Of a stretch of 22,187 nucleotides of DNA, positions 6,327 through 14,551 are shown piece by piece (position 1 is the first letter of the stretch; each line of letters starts with the position of its first letter). A program made the translations under genes and the position numbers. Source of the DNA: an uncultured Oscillospiraceae bacterium. GTDB taxonomy: Bacteria > Bacillota > Clostridia > Oscillospirales > Oscillospiraceae. The DNA lies in contig CAKTMW010000027.1 of NCBI GenBank assembly GCA_934574095.1, positions 1-22,187 of the forward strand. Reading direction: 5' to 3'. A model generated the notes under the pieces. The model was not told where the DNA came from. It searched no databases and worked only from the letters and a program-made list of their open reading frames with translations.

Positions 6327-6899
6327 ATGGTGCGGTGCAAATCAAGATGGATGCTGTGGCGGGGAGAGAGCCGTGCGCTGCCAGTGGCAGATGAAGCACG
6401 GCGAACGAGTGGCAGCGGTCAAAATTCCGGCGGCGTAAATGCCGCTGCGAAATTTTGGGCATCGCGACAGGATATAGCCGCTGAGATCGACACTAAAAGA
6501 TGATGCGGTGCAAACCAAGAAGGATGCTACGGCGGCATAGCCGCCGAGATCGACACTAAAAATATGCCACTGGCATATTTTCTTAACGTGTCGACCCTTT
6601 CCGTCCTCGCCCGAAGGGAGAGGCAAGGGTACGGTGTTGCTCCGTAGGGCGGGGCCCGTGTGCCCCGCCGCCGATGGTGCGGCGGGTGTCGTGCGGCGGG
6701 CCACATGGGGCCCGCCCTACAACGTTCTCTCGGTAGTCGGTTGTCCGCTCCGTCCCTATCATTCCGAACCAGTGACCGACGTCACTGGTGTGGGAATCCG
6801 TAATCCTTGACAGTGCGGTGGAAATCCAGATGGATGCTACGGCGGCATAGCCGCCGAGATCGGAGGCTAAAAATATGCCACCGGCATATTTTCTTAACG
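6327..6899 (+). repeat. Three copies of a local hairpin-bearing repeat
   Basis: The consensus tgcggtg..aat.aagatggatgct recurs at 6327-6360 (truncated), 6501-6588 and 6811-6899. The two full copies continue with the palindrome GGCGGCATAGCCGCC (6531-6545, 6841-6855) and then the hairpin AAAATATGCC/GGCATATTTT followed by CTTAACG (6559-6581, 6870-6892). Loop bases differ (ACT against ACC... ), stems do not. No coding capacity seen. Confidence 0.75.
6638..6720. repeat. REP-like palindromic pair
   Basis: ccgtagggcggggcccgtg with gccccgcc, then a facing unit ending gggcccgccctacaacg. The flanks (cgtaggg / ccctac) match the repeats at 3490, 6948 and 13491-13747. Confidence 0.75.
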
Positions 6900-6947
6900 C
6901 CCCGACGTCCGCCCCTACACACGGGCACAAGGAACCGCCACATGATT

Positions 6948-7029
6948 GGCGGCGGGGTGTGGTCACCCCGCCCTACAAAATTCTATCGGAGGTTGGCCGT
7001 AGGGCGCGGTGGGCTGCGGCGGGGAGGGG
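6948..7029. repeat. Inverted partner of the 3490-3572 repeat
   Basis: The reverse complement matches 3490-3572 with about six mismatches, four of them clustered in a loop. It contains the REP-like core ggggtg...caccccgccctac and the flank caaaattctatcggaggttg. Together the pair brackets the hydrogenase and the small-peptide locus. Confidence 0.85.
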
Positions 7030-7119
7030 TGTGCGTTTGGCGGGCGGGAGAGTGAAAAAAATGACGAGAAATGGTGAGGGGAGTATCGCAAAAATTAACA
7101 ACAACTTTCCCGTCATGCG

Positions 7120-7149
7120 TTGACTTATGTGTTGAAGAAGTGCTATACT
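7120..7149 (+). promoter_or_regulatory. Promoter of the large surface protein gene
   Basis: TTGACT (7120-7125) and TATACT (7144-7149) with an 18-base spacer, preceding a leader of about 130 nt. Confidence 0.7.
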
Positions 7150-7155
7150 ATAACC

Positions 7156-7270
7156 AACTGCATGGATAAGCGCTTGCGCGAACCCGAACGTCATGGGGTT
7201 CATGCCTTCCGGAAACGGAGGGTAATGACGTTGGGGGGAGGGCAAGTGGCTTGCCATGTAAATATAACGA
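7156..7270 (+). other. Structured 5' leader of the large surface protein gene
   Basis: AACGTCAT (about 7187-7194) can pair with ATGACGTT (about 7224-7231). They enclose CCTTCCG GAAA CGGAGGG, a 7-bp stem with a GNRA loop at about 7206-7223, and a further stem ggcaag/cttgcc lies at about 7239-7255. This is a stacked, riboswitch-sized fold, but I cannot match it to a named aptamer class. Confidence 0.4.
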
Positions 7271-7286
7271 AAGGTAAGAGGTTCTT

Positions 7287-10200
7287 ATGAAAAAGAGAAT
7301 TATGGCACTGCTGCTGAGCTTAGTGATGGCCCTAAGCTTAGTACCGACAACGGTATGGGCAGCAGGTGCGAGTAGTGGTGATGTCGTGGATAATGGCATT
7401 GCCACTCAGGCATCCATGAGTTGGACGTGGACCGTCACGATTTTCGGCGATAATTATTACAAGTCTGACGGGACAAAGAGCAACACAAATAGGTATACGA
7501 CCAATAAATCTTTGGATAACAGCAAGGATAATGAGATCGGATACAAGTTCGAGTGGAATGCCAGCGCAGGTGGCCGCGTCTATAAAGGCGGCTGGCAGCT
7601 TTGCATAACGGTAAATGGCGCAGTCGTTGAAAGAACAACGGCGTATGTCTATACCAGAAACATGTCTACTGCCAGCGGTTCTTGGACGGCACCCGGATCC
7701 AGCCATACTGGCACTAGCAGCCACCCGTTTACGCTGTACCTGAGCAGTTTCCCTAAGGAGACCAGTAACTGCAATCATGATTATGATTGGAAGGACAATG
7801 GTGACGGCACACATACCGGAACCTGCAAGAACTGCAACGATAAGGTTACTGAGGGGCATAACGACGGTAACGGCGACGGTTTCTGCGATAAGTGCGGCGC
7901 CTGCCTGCATGACAAGGATAACAAGGGCTACTGCACCGTCAAGGATTGCCAGCACATTAAGGATGGCAAGAGTTGCTGCCAGAAGGAGAATCCTGCACCC
8001 ACCGAACCCGCTGATCCCAAAGTGGGCGAGAACTTTGACTTTAGCGAGAACATTGTCGATGTCATTTGCAAGACTAACAACAATCACAATGACAGCTATG
8101 GTCTGATGAACGGCTATTACAGTGTGAGTAATAAGACGAAGTTGTCGAACGGCAACTGGCAATGTGCGCTCACCATTAACCTGAAGGAGTATTTTAATCT
8201 TTACAATAGCCAGCATTCCGGCCTTACCCACACGAGGGAGAAAGGCACAGACGAGTTTATGACGATATACCCGACCTGGTATGCGGATTCTAACCAGTGG
8301 GTTTTTGTGTCAACTAATACCGCTAAGATTTACGTTAAGTGCGATGCCACCCAGCCTGAAGGTCCCGGCGACACCAAGCCGACCTTTAGCGAAGCGGATG
8401 GCCGAATCAAGGTCATATGCGTCGTAAATCCCGCTAACCATAATCCGGCGGAGAAGACGTACAACCTCAGCGACGGAACCTATACTGACAACGGCTCCAC
8501 TATGGATCAGGCTGGCAAGATCACCTATTCTATCAGTCTGGACAGAAATAGCTTCATTAAGAAGTTTGATACTGATACGAACAAAACACATACGGATAAA
8601 GAGACCAACGCTGACACCCGTATCACCTGGACCTGGAATGCCAAGGAAAAGGTTTGGGTGCTGGACACGATGACTGACACAGTCGCAACGATTCTGTGTG
8701 AGTGCGAGACGACGGTTGAAAAGTGCCCCGTCCATGTTGTGATCTATCGCAACGGCGACACCTCCAAGGCTTACAAGGATATCGCGCTGGAGTCTCAGCC
8801 CAAGGGTTATGTCATCGACCTGACCGAGCTGAATATCGCGGACTACTACACCGCCAACTACACCGGCCAGTATGACTTCTACGGCTGGTATGATGACGGC
8901 CTGATGAATATCTACAATGCCAATGTCAAGGCCGGTAAGGATGCGCCTGCCGGTCTGACGACGAAGACCGTCAACGGCTGGACGAACATCAAGTGCATGG
9001 TCTATGACTATGAGAAGGTCGTCTACTTCCAGACAAAGGAAGCACTGGCCGACTATCAGAAGGACCACAGCAAGACCGAGGGCCTGCTGTTCAGCACCAC
9101 CGCCCGCAAGGGTTCCGCTCTGCCTACCGCAGATGCGCCTACTGCCACCCGCAAGGGCTACACCTTCCTGCACTGGAGCAGGGAAGGTCAGACCTCTAAC
9201 GTGACCGGTCAGACCGTGGGCGGCTGGACGAACCTGTACGCCAACTGGGAACCCACCCAGTACAAGATCACCTACGATCTGCGTGACGGCAAGGCCAGCA
9301 ATAATCCCGCCAACCCCGCCACCTACACCGTGGAGGACACTGTGACGCTGCAGGCCCCCACCACCAAGCGTAACAATCAGTTCCTGGAGTGGCGCGATGG
9401 AGACGGCAACGTGATCACGGAGATCGCGGCGGGAACCACCGGCAATGTGAAGGTCTACGCCTACTGGAAGTGCCCCATCAAGCTCTATGAGCTCACCGCC
9501 AACGGCAAAGTGCAGCTGGGCAATACCATCTACGTGACGGAGGGAACGTCCTACCCCCTGCCGGACGGCAGTACGTATGCCAAGAACGGCTACACCTTTA
9601 AGTGCTGGTATGAGACAGAGGGCAATCTGACGGCGAATAAGAACCAGAAGACCGCCGTTACCCCCACTGTGACAAAGGAATGGAAGCTGTACGGCAAGAA
9701 CATCCCCGTTGAGTACACCATCACCTACGTCCTGAACGATAAGGACGCGAAGCACACCAATCAGACGACTTACACTGTGGAGGATGAGTTTGCGATCACC
9801 GACGCGACCAACGGCTCCTTCGGCAGAAAGTTCCTGGAGTGGCGCGCCGCGGACAGCAAGACCGGCAAGGCGGTCAACAAGATCGAAAAGGGCACGACTG
9901 GCAGCATTACCCTCTATGCCATCTGGCAGAACCCTGTCAATTATTTCCAGGTGGACAAGGACGGAAATAAGACCCTTATCCGGACTGACTATGTCACTGT
10001 CCATGAGGACTATCAGACCATTGCCGCCATCGACAAGGCTGGTTACACCTTCGATGGCTGGTATAAGTCCACCAAGGATTTCGGCGCGGATAGCAAAAAG
10101 GTGACCGGTTTTACGGCTACGAATAGTAAGGCAGAGTGGAAGCTCTATGGCAAGCTGACCCCCAACAAGTACACTGTGACCTTCGATGTCAACGCCAACG

Positions 10201-11384
10201 GCGATAAGTCGGCAAAGGTGAATCCTGCCGATAAGGAAGTTACCTTTGACGCCGCATACGGCGATCTGGCGAATGCAAGCCGTGCCGGTTACACCTTCCA
10301 GGGTTGGTTCACCGCAAAGGAAGGCGGCACCGAGGTTAAGAGTGATGATATTGTGAAGACGGCGGGGAATCATACCCTGTACGCGCACTGGGAGATCACT
10401 CCGCATAACGTCTATGCTTACCTCCGTACCGGTGATTCTATCGGCGATGTGATTCGTCTTGAAAAGAGCACTCTGGACCGCCTGGGCCTGAGTGAGTACA
10501 ACAAAAATGGCTTTATCCCCGTCGGTAAGTTTGTCTCCAATACCGTGCTCGCGGAAGATGAGTACTATGGAGCCGATGAAGATGAGGCATTCCTCAATGT
10601 AATCAAGGAGCTGAAGGCCAACATTAAGCTGGGTGCGGTCGGTGAGAAGATCAATTGGAGCTGGCTCTATACGCCGGCTGATGTTGATGACCGTATTGAC
10701 GGTTACCTGGCGAACGATAAAGAGGGCTATCAGCTCTCCGGTACGCTGACACTGTACTCCGTCATGTTCAAGACCGAGGACAGCGAGAATGTCAAGGGTA
10801 TGCCCAAGGCAACTTACGGCACCTTCTACGATTACTATATCGAGGGTGAAACCATCACCATGCCCGCTAATCCGACCCGCACTGGCTACGACTTCAAGGG
10901 CTGGGCGGTCAACGGCAAGACGGTCGACACCACCAACGGCTATACGATCACCGGTGATGTGGTCTTCACTGCCCAGTGGGAGAAGCAGACATACACCGTG
11001 AAGTTTGACTCCATGGGCGGCAGCAAGATCGACGACCAGAAGGTCAAGTATCAGGATAAGGCCGCCGAGCCTAAGGCTCCCACCAAGTCCGGCTATACCT
11101 TCGCCGGTTGGTACACGGATAAGAAGTGCACCAAGGGTAATGAGTTCAGCTTTGATACCAAGATCACCGGCAACATCACCCTGTATGCCAAGTGGGATGT
11201 CAAGCGTACCGGCACCAACCCCGATGCCAAGAATCCCTATATCAAGGACAACACCAAGAAGGATGACGGCAAGAAGGTGGAGTCCGGCAAGACCTTCGAC
11301 GCCGGTATCGCCATGTATGTGGGTCTGAGCATCCTGTCCGTGACCGGCAGTGCTGTGGTGATCCGCAAGCGCAAGGATTTCTGA
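7287..11384 (+). CDS. Large surface protein with InlB-type B-repeats
   Basis: A 1365-residue exported protein. Residues 1-26 are a signal peptide (MKKRIMALLLSLVMALSLVP then TTVWA). Residues about 27-160 are an unassigned beta-rich domain. A Cys/His zinc-ribbon-like module follows at about 163-230 (CNHDYDWKDNGDGTHTGTCK, CDKCG). Residues about 245-470 hold two related unassigned domains, DVICKTNNNH and KVICVVNPANH. From about 480 to 1305 come roughly eight Listeria-Bacteroides (InlB B) repeats, recognisable by GYTFxGW and LYAxW endings (LYANW, LYAIW, LYAHW, FTAQW, LYAKW). The last 57 residues form an anchor tail nearly identical to that of the 1416-3434 protein. Likely an adhesin or cell-surface stalk; the ligand is unknown. 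The start is backed by GAAAGG at about 7269-7274. It is monocistronic, with its own promoter and terminator. Confidence 0.9.
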   Translation: MKKRIMALLLSLVMALSLVPTTVWAAGASSGDVVDNGIATQASMSWTWTVTIFGDNYYKSDGTKSNTNRYTTNKSLDNSKDNEIGYKFEWNASAGGRVYKGGWQLCITVNGAVVERTTAYVYTRNMSTASGSWTAPGSSHTGTSSHPFTLYLSSFPKETSNCNHDYDWKDNGDGTHTGTCKNCNDKVTEGHNDGNGDGFCDKCGACLHDKDNKGYCTVKDCQHIKDGKSCCQKENPAPTEPADPKVGENFDFSENIVDVICKTNNNHNDSYGLMNGYYSVSNKTKLSNGNWQCALTINLKEYFNLYNSQHSGLTHTREKGTDEFMTIYPTWYADSNQWVFVSTNTAKIYVKCDATQPEGPGDTKPTFSEADGRIKVICVVNPANHNPAEKTYNLSDGTYTDNGSTMDQAGKITYSISLDRNSFIKKFDTDTNKTHTDKETNADTRITWTWNAKEKVWVLDTMTDTVATILCECETTVEKCPVHVVIYRNGDTSKAYKDIALESQPKGYVIDLTELNIADYYTANYTGQYDFYGWYDDGLMNIYNANVKAGKDAPAGLTTKTVNGWTNIKCMVYDYEKVVYFQTKEALADYQKDHSKTEGLLFSTTARKGSALPTADAPTATRKGYTFLHWSREGQTSNVTGQTVGGWTNLYANWEPTQYKITYDLRDGKASNNPANPATYTVEDTVTLQAPTTKRNNQFLEWRDGDGNVITEIAAGTTGNVKVYAYWKCPIKLYELTANGKVQLGNTIYVTEGTSYPLPDGSTYAKNGYTFKCWYETEGNLTANKNQKTAVTPTVTKEWKLYGKNIPVEYTITYVLNDKDAKHTNQTTYTVEDEFAITDATNGSFGRKFLEWRAADSKTGKAVNKIEKGTTGSITLYAIWQNPVNYFQVDKDGNKTLIRTDYVTVHEDYQTIAAIDKAGYTFDGWYKSTKDFGADSKKVTGFTATNSKAEWKLYGKLTPNKYTVTFDVNANGDKSAKVNPADKEVTFDAAYGDLANASRAGYTFQGWFTAKEGGTEVKSDDIVKTAGNHTLYAHWEITPHNVYAYLRTGDSIGDVIRLEKSTLDRLGLSEYNKNGFIPVGKFVSNTVLAEDEYYGADEDEAFLNVIKELKANIKLGAVGEKINWSWLYTPADVDDRIDGYLANDKEGYQLSGTLTLYSVMFKTEDSENVKGMPKATYGTFYDYYIEGETITMPANPTRTGYDFKGWAVNGKTVDTTNGYTITGDVVFTAQWEKQTYTVKFDSMGGSKIDDQKVKYQDKAAEPKAPTKSGYTFAGWYTDKKCTKGNEFSFDTKITGNITLYAKWDVKRTGTNPDAKNPYIKDNTKKDDGKKVESGKTFDAGIAMYVGLSILSVTGSAVVIRKRKDF

Positions 11385-11416
11385 GAAACCTCTGATCCCA
11401 GCAATTAAATGAACCC

Positions 11417-11450
11417 AAAAAGAACACCCCGAAAGGGGTGTTCTTTTTTT
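11417..11450. terminator. Terminator after the large surface protein gene
   Basis: AAAAAGAACACCCC, loop GAAA, GGGGTGTTCTTTTTTT. The stem is the same as at 3450-3470; only the loop differs. A and T runs on both sides mean it could also stop transcription arriving from argF. Confidence 0.93.
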
Positions 11451-11486
11451 GCGGGGAGTGCGGGGCGGGGAAAAGGGCGGAGAAGA

Positions 11487-11523
11487 GTCCGACGCCCCGG
11501 CGGGAGCCGCCGGGACGCCGGAC
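11487..11523 (-). terminator. Long GC hairpin downstream of argF
   Basis: Two 17-base arms (11487-11503 and 11507-11523) surround a three-base loop. On the plus strand two positions are A-C mismatches; on the minus strand both become G-U wobbles, so the stem is complete only in the argF transcript. No strong T run follows, so it may be an mRNA 3' end stabiliser that works with the terminator at 11417-11450. Confidence 0.55.
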
Positions 11524-11559
11524 AAAAGGAAAAGAAAGAAGATGGCAATTTCAGGGCCG

Positions 11560-12552
11560 TTATCCGGCCAGGGTGGCGGCCATGACCGCCTTGATGGTGT
11601 GCATACGGTTCTCCGCCTCGTCAAAGACGATGGACTGGGGGCCTTCAAACACCTCGTCGGTGACTTCCATGGCGTCGCGGCCGAAGGCCTCGCCCATCTC
11701 TTTGCCCACGATGGTCTTGTGGTCGTGGAAGGCGGGCAGACAGTGCATGAACACGGCCTTGTCACCGGCCTGGGCCATCAGCTGGGCGTTGACCTGGTAG
11801 GGGGCCAGATGGTTGATACGCTCTTTCCACACCTCCACGGGTTCGCCCATGGAGACCCAGACGTCGGTATAGATCACGTCGGCGTTCTGGACGGCCACGG
11901 CGGGATCGGTGATAAAAGAGAGGGTGGCGCCGGTCTCCAGGGCGATGGCCTGGCATTCGGCGATCAGCGCCTTGTCGGGGAAGTATTTCTCCGGGGCGCA
12001 GGCCACGAAGTGCATACCCATCTTGGCGCAGCCCACCATCAGGGAGTTGCCCATGTTGTACCGGGCGTCGCCCATGTACACCAGCTTCTTGCCCTTCAAT
12101 CCGCCGCAGTGCTCCTGAATGGTCAGGAAGTCCGCCAGAATCTGGGTGGGATGGAATTCGTTGGTGAGGCCGTTCCACACGGGAACGTCGGCGTACTGGG
12201 CCAGCTCCTCCACGATGCTCTGGCCGAAGCCCCGGTACTCGATGCCGTCAAACATACGGCTGAGAACGCGGGCGGTGTCGGCGATGCTCTCCTTCTTGCC
12301 GATCTGGGAGCCGGTGGGGTCCAGATAGGTGACGCCCATGCCCAGGTCGTGGCCCGCCACCTCGAAGGCGCAGCGGGTACGGGTGCTGGTCTTTTCAAAG
12401 ATCAGGGCGATGTTCTTGCCCTGGCATAGGGCATGGGGGATACCGGCCTTTTTCTTGGCCTTCAGGTCAGCCGCCAGGTCCAGAAGATAGGTGATCTCTT
12501 CCGGAGTGAAGTCCAGCAGCTTGAGGAAATCCTTGTTTTTCAGACTGATCAT
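11560..12552 (-). CDS. argF: Ornithine carbamoyltransferase
   Basis: A 330-residue cytoplasmic enzyme that makes citrulline from ornithine and carbamoyl phosphate. The carbamoyl-phosphate loop STRTR is at residues 56-60, HPTQ at about 133, and the ornithine-binding HCLPAFHD at 270-277. Length is normal for the family. The same fold serves catabolic ArcB, but the link to argG and argH favours biosynthesis. It starts 32 bases after the permease stop, with AAAGGAG ten bases before the ATG, and is the last gene of the minus-strand arginine block. Distance from argG (3.5 kb) and the REP-rich gap mean it may have extra promoter input that I cannot identify. Confidence 0.95.
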   Translation of the reverse strand: MISLKNKDFLKLLDFTPEEITYLLDLAADLKAKKKAGIPHALCQGKNIALIFEKTSTRTRCAFEVAGHDLGMGVTYLDPTGSQIGKKESIADTARVLSRMFDGIEYRGFGQSIVEELAQYADVPVWNGLTNEFHPTQILADFLTIQEHCGGLKGKKLVYMGDARYNMGNSLMVGCAKMGMHFVACAPEKYFPDKALIAECQAIALETGATLSFITDPAVAVQNADVIYTDVWVSMGEPVEVWKERINHLAPYQVNAQLMAQAGDKAVFMHCLPAFHDHKTIVGKEMGEAFGRDAMEVTDEVFEGPQSIVFDEAENRMHTIKAVMAATLAG

Positions 12553-12584
12553 ACGACGAATGCTCCTTTCTAATATGTAGGGGG

Positions 12585-13313
12585 TCAGTGCCGGTCGCCC
12601 TTGTGCAGGCGCTTTTCAAACCGGCTCAGCAGCCAGGTGAGGGCCACCACGATGATGAGGTAGGTGAGGGCCACCACCATCAGGGGGTTGAAGGCGTCAA
12701 AGGTGTTGTTGCGGATCAGGTTGCCCGCTCTCGTCAGGTCCTGGACGGCCACGTAGCCAGCCACGGCGGTCTCTTTCAAAAGAGCGATCATCTCGTTGCC
12801 GATGGCGGGCAGGATATTCTTCATGGCCTGGGGCAGGATCACGTGGATGGTGGTCTGGATGCGGGACATGCCCAGGGACCGGCCCGCCTCCATCTGGCCC
12901 GCGTCCACCGCGCCGATGCCGCTGCGCATCAGCTCGGCCATATACGCGCCGGAGTTGATGCCGAAGTTGACGATGCCCACGGCGATACCGCCACTGACGC
13001 CGCTGGCGGACTTCATTATGACGAAGTAGAAGATCAGCAGCAGCACCACCACGGGGATACCCCGGATAACGGTGGTATAGATATCACACAGTGCGCATAG
13101 GGGCTTCATGGCGGGGCTTCCCTCGCCGCAGTATTTGATGATGGCCACCAGCGCACCGATGACGATGCCGATGCACAGTGCGCCCAGCGTGATGATGGCG
13201 GTGTTGCGCAGGCCCTCCACCAGCATCATATAGCGGTCATCCTCTAAAAATGTGGAGGCAAGCTTGGCACCCCAGTCGGTAAAGAATTGACCAATGGCGG
13301 TAAAAATATTCAT
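12585..13313 (-). CDS. Polar amino acid ABC transporter permease
   Basis: A 242-residue inner-membrane subunit of the HisM/GlnP family. Hydrophobic segments lie at about 37-60, 82-100, 108-126, 165-190 and 210-230. The conserved cytoplasmic EAA loop that docks the ATPase is at 142-161 (EAGRSLGMS..., ending ILP). It shares the minus-strand block with a matching solute-binding protein, from which it is separated by 447 bases of repeats, and is followed by argF. Start ATG at 13313 with TAAGGAG upstream. The substrate is probably arginine, ornithine or citrulline given the neighbours; this is inference. No ATP-binding subunit gene lies in the block. Confidence 0.9.
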   Translation of the reverse strand: MNIFTAIGQFFTDWGAKLASTFLEDDRYMMLVEGLRNTAIITLGALCIGIVIGALVAIIKYCGEGSPAMKPLCALCDIYTTVIRGIPVVVLLLIFYFVIMKSASGVSGGIAVGIVNFGINSGAYMAELMRSGIGAVDAGQMEAGRSLGMSRIQTTIHVILPQAMKNILPAIGNEMIALLKETAVAGYVAVQDLTRAGNLIRNNTFDAFNPLMVVALTYLIIVVALTWLLSRFEKRLHKGDRH

Positions 13314-13760
13314 AGCGGCGGCTCCTTAGGTATAGCTTATCATGCCGCCGTCGGCGGCGTGGGACAATTTGCGGGGAATTGGGGGTATTTAACGGTTGAG
13401 TGAAGAGAGAAAAGTGTGAAGAGTGAAGAGTTGCGGTATGCCGCTAAAGCGGCATAATTGGAATATTTTTTTGCCTCTTGCTGTGAGCACGTAGGGGCGG
13501 ACGACGAGCGCTGTGAAGCACAGCGGAACGAGTGCCCTTGGGGTATCCGCCCGACCGTATCACGATGGCGTTTTCTTGTGTTCGTCCGTAGGGGCCGATG
13601 CCCACATCGGCCCGCGCGACTTACGATGGCATTGTCGGTAAACCGGCGGGGCGATGTAGGCATCGCCCCCTACGAAGTTCTATCGTTGGTACCATCTTAC
13701 ATCGCACGGGCGGGGTAGAACCCCGCCCCTACGAAAATTCTATCGTCTCTGTGTGCTGCG
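13314..13760. repeat. REP-like palindrome cluster between binding protein and permease genes
   Basis: Four GC palindromes: around 13491-13555 (including gcgctgtg/cacagcg), 13589-13618 (GGCCGATG/CATCGGCC), 13645-13672 (GGGGCGATG/CATCGCCCC) and 13711-13735 (GGGCGGGGT/ACCCCGCCC). Their flanks are cgtagggg or cccctacga followed by a..ttctatcg, as in repeats elsewhere in the window. Nearer the permease are a palindrome tatgccgct/agcggcata (13437-13456), a purine-rich stutter of gtgaagag (13397-13430) and a GCCGCC/GGCGGC stem (13345-13358). No gene is seen. Confidence 0.8.
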
Positions 13761-14549
13761 TCAGGGTGCGATGTACGTCACGCCGTACTGCTGGAAGATC
13801 TGCTCGACGGTGCCGTCAGAGAGCAGGGCGTCCAGGGCCTCGTTGAAGGGGGTCACCAACTCGCTGCCCTTCTGGAAAGCGAAGGCGTAGGGCTCGGAGG
13901 TCATGGCCTCGTCCAGGACGGTCAGGCCCAGCTCCGGCGCCATGGCCAGGGCCACCTCGTTGTCCACGACCCAGGCGTCCACTTTGCCGGAGGTCAGGGC
14001 CGCGGCGGCGTCGTTGTTGGCGGTGAAGGCCAGGACCTCATAGCCGTTGCCCATGCAGTACTCCTCGGCGGTGGTGCCGGTCTGGACGGAGACCTTCTTG
14101 CCCTCCAGGTCGGCCTTGCCGGTGATGCCGCTGTCGGCGGTCACGACGATGGCTTGGGCGGCCATGAAGTACACGCTGGAGAAGTCCACGTTCTCTTTTC
14201 TCTTGTCGGTGACGGTGATGCCGGACATACCCACATCAAACTTACCGGCCTGGACGCCGGGGATGACGGAGTCGAAGTCCATCTGCTGGATATCCAGCTC
14301 CATGCCCATCTTCTCAGCCACCTTGTTGAGGATGTCCACCTCGATGCCGACTACCTCGCCGCCCTCCAGGGACTCGAAGGGAGGGAAGTCGGGGCTGGTG
14401 GCCACCACCAGCTTGGTCTTGGCGGCGTCATCACCGGAGGTGTTGGCGTCGGAATTGGTATCGGAATTGCTGCTGCCGCAGCCGGCCAGCAGGCCCAGGG
14501 CCATGACCAGCGCCAGGGCAAAAGCGGTCAATTTGGTAAACTTTTTCAT
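13761..14549 (-). CDS. Amino acid ABC transporter substrate-binding lipoprotein
   Basis: A 262-residue lipoprotein with lipobox LLAGC (acylated Cys24), then a Ser/Asn/Asp-rich linker to about residue 45. The body is a family 3 solute-binding domain: KLVVATSPDFPPFE opens it, followed by GIEVDILNKVAEKMG, the hinge-region VGMSGITVTDKRKENVDFS, and a GTTAEEY second-lobe start. This is the extracytoplasmic receptor of a polar amino acid importer. Its ATG lies two bases after the argH stop, with the ribosome binding site inside the argH end, so translation is probably coupled. Specificity cannot be read from sequence; arginine, ornithine or citrulline fit the context. Confidence 0.93.
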   Translation of the reverse strand: MKKFTKLTAFALALVMALGLLAGCGSSNSDTNSDANTSGDDAAKTKLVVATSPDFPPFESLEGGEVVGIEVDILNKVAEKMGMELDIQQMDFDSVIPGVQAGKFDVGMSGITVTDKRKENVDFSSVYFMAAQAIVVTADSGITGKADLEGKKVSVQTGTTAEEYCMGNGYEVLAFTANNDAAAALTSGKVDAWVVDNEVALAMAPELGLTVLDEAMTSEPYAFAFQKGSELVTPFNEALDALLSDGTVEQIFQQYGVTYIAP

Positions 14550-14551
14550 CG

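Larger units (their letters stand above)
5812..7119. other. 1.3-kb region without conventional genes
   Basis: Left to right it holds: the inverted-repeat-flanked small-peptide/antisense RNA locus (5900-6266), three copies of a repeat with conserved hairpins (6327-6360, 6501-6588, 6811-6899), a REP-like palindrome pair (6638-6720), and the inverted partner of the 3490-3572 repeat (6948-7029). Longer open frames here run through repeats, lack ribosome binding sites and overlap one another, so only the 27-codon ORF at 6080-6163 is called. Confidence 0.7.

Noticed and set aside
6208..6966. Several 70-130 codon frames in the repeat region, both strands
   Set aside because: They overlap each other, run through palindromic repeats and lack ribosome binding sites; the similar peptides reflect repeated DNA, not protein families.
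7156..7270. c-di-GMP riboswitch before the large surface protein
   Set aside because: The GNRA-capped stem is suggestive, but the conserved core bases of the known c-di-GMP classes are absent.
8310..11765. 1151-codon open frame on the minus strand
   Set aside because: Antisense to the InlB-repeat protein, spans its terminator and the argF end, and has no recognisable domain. The plus-strand reading has a signal peptide, repeats and an anchor.
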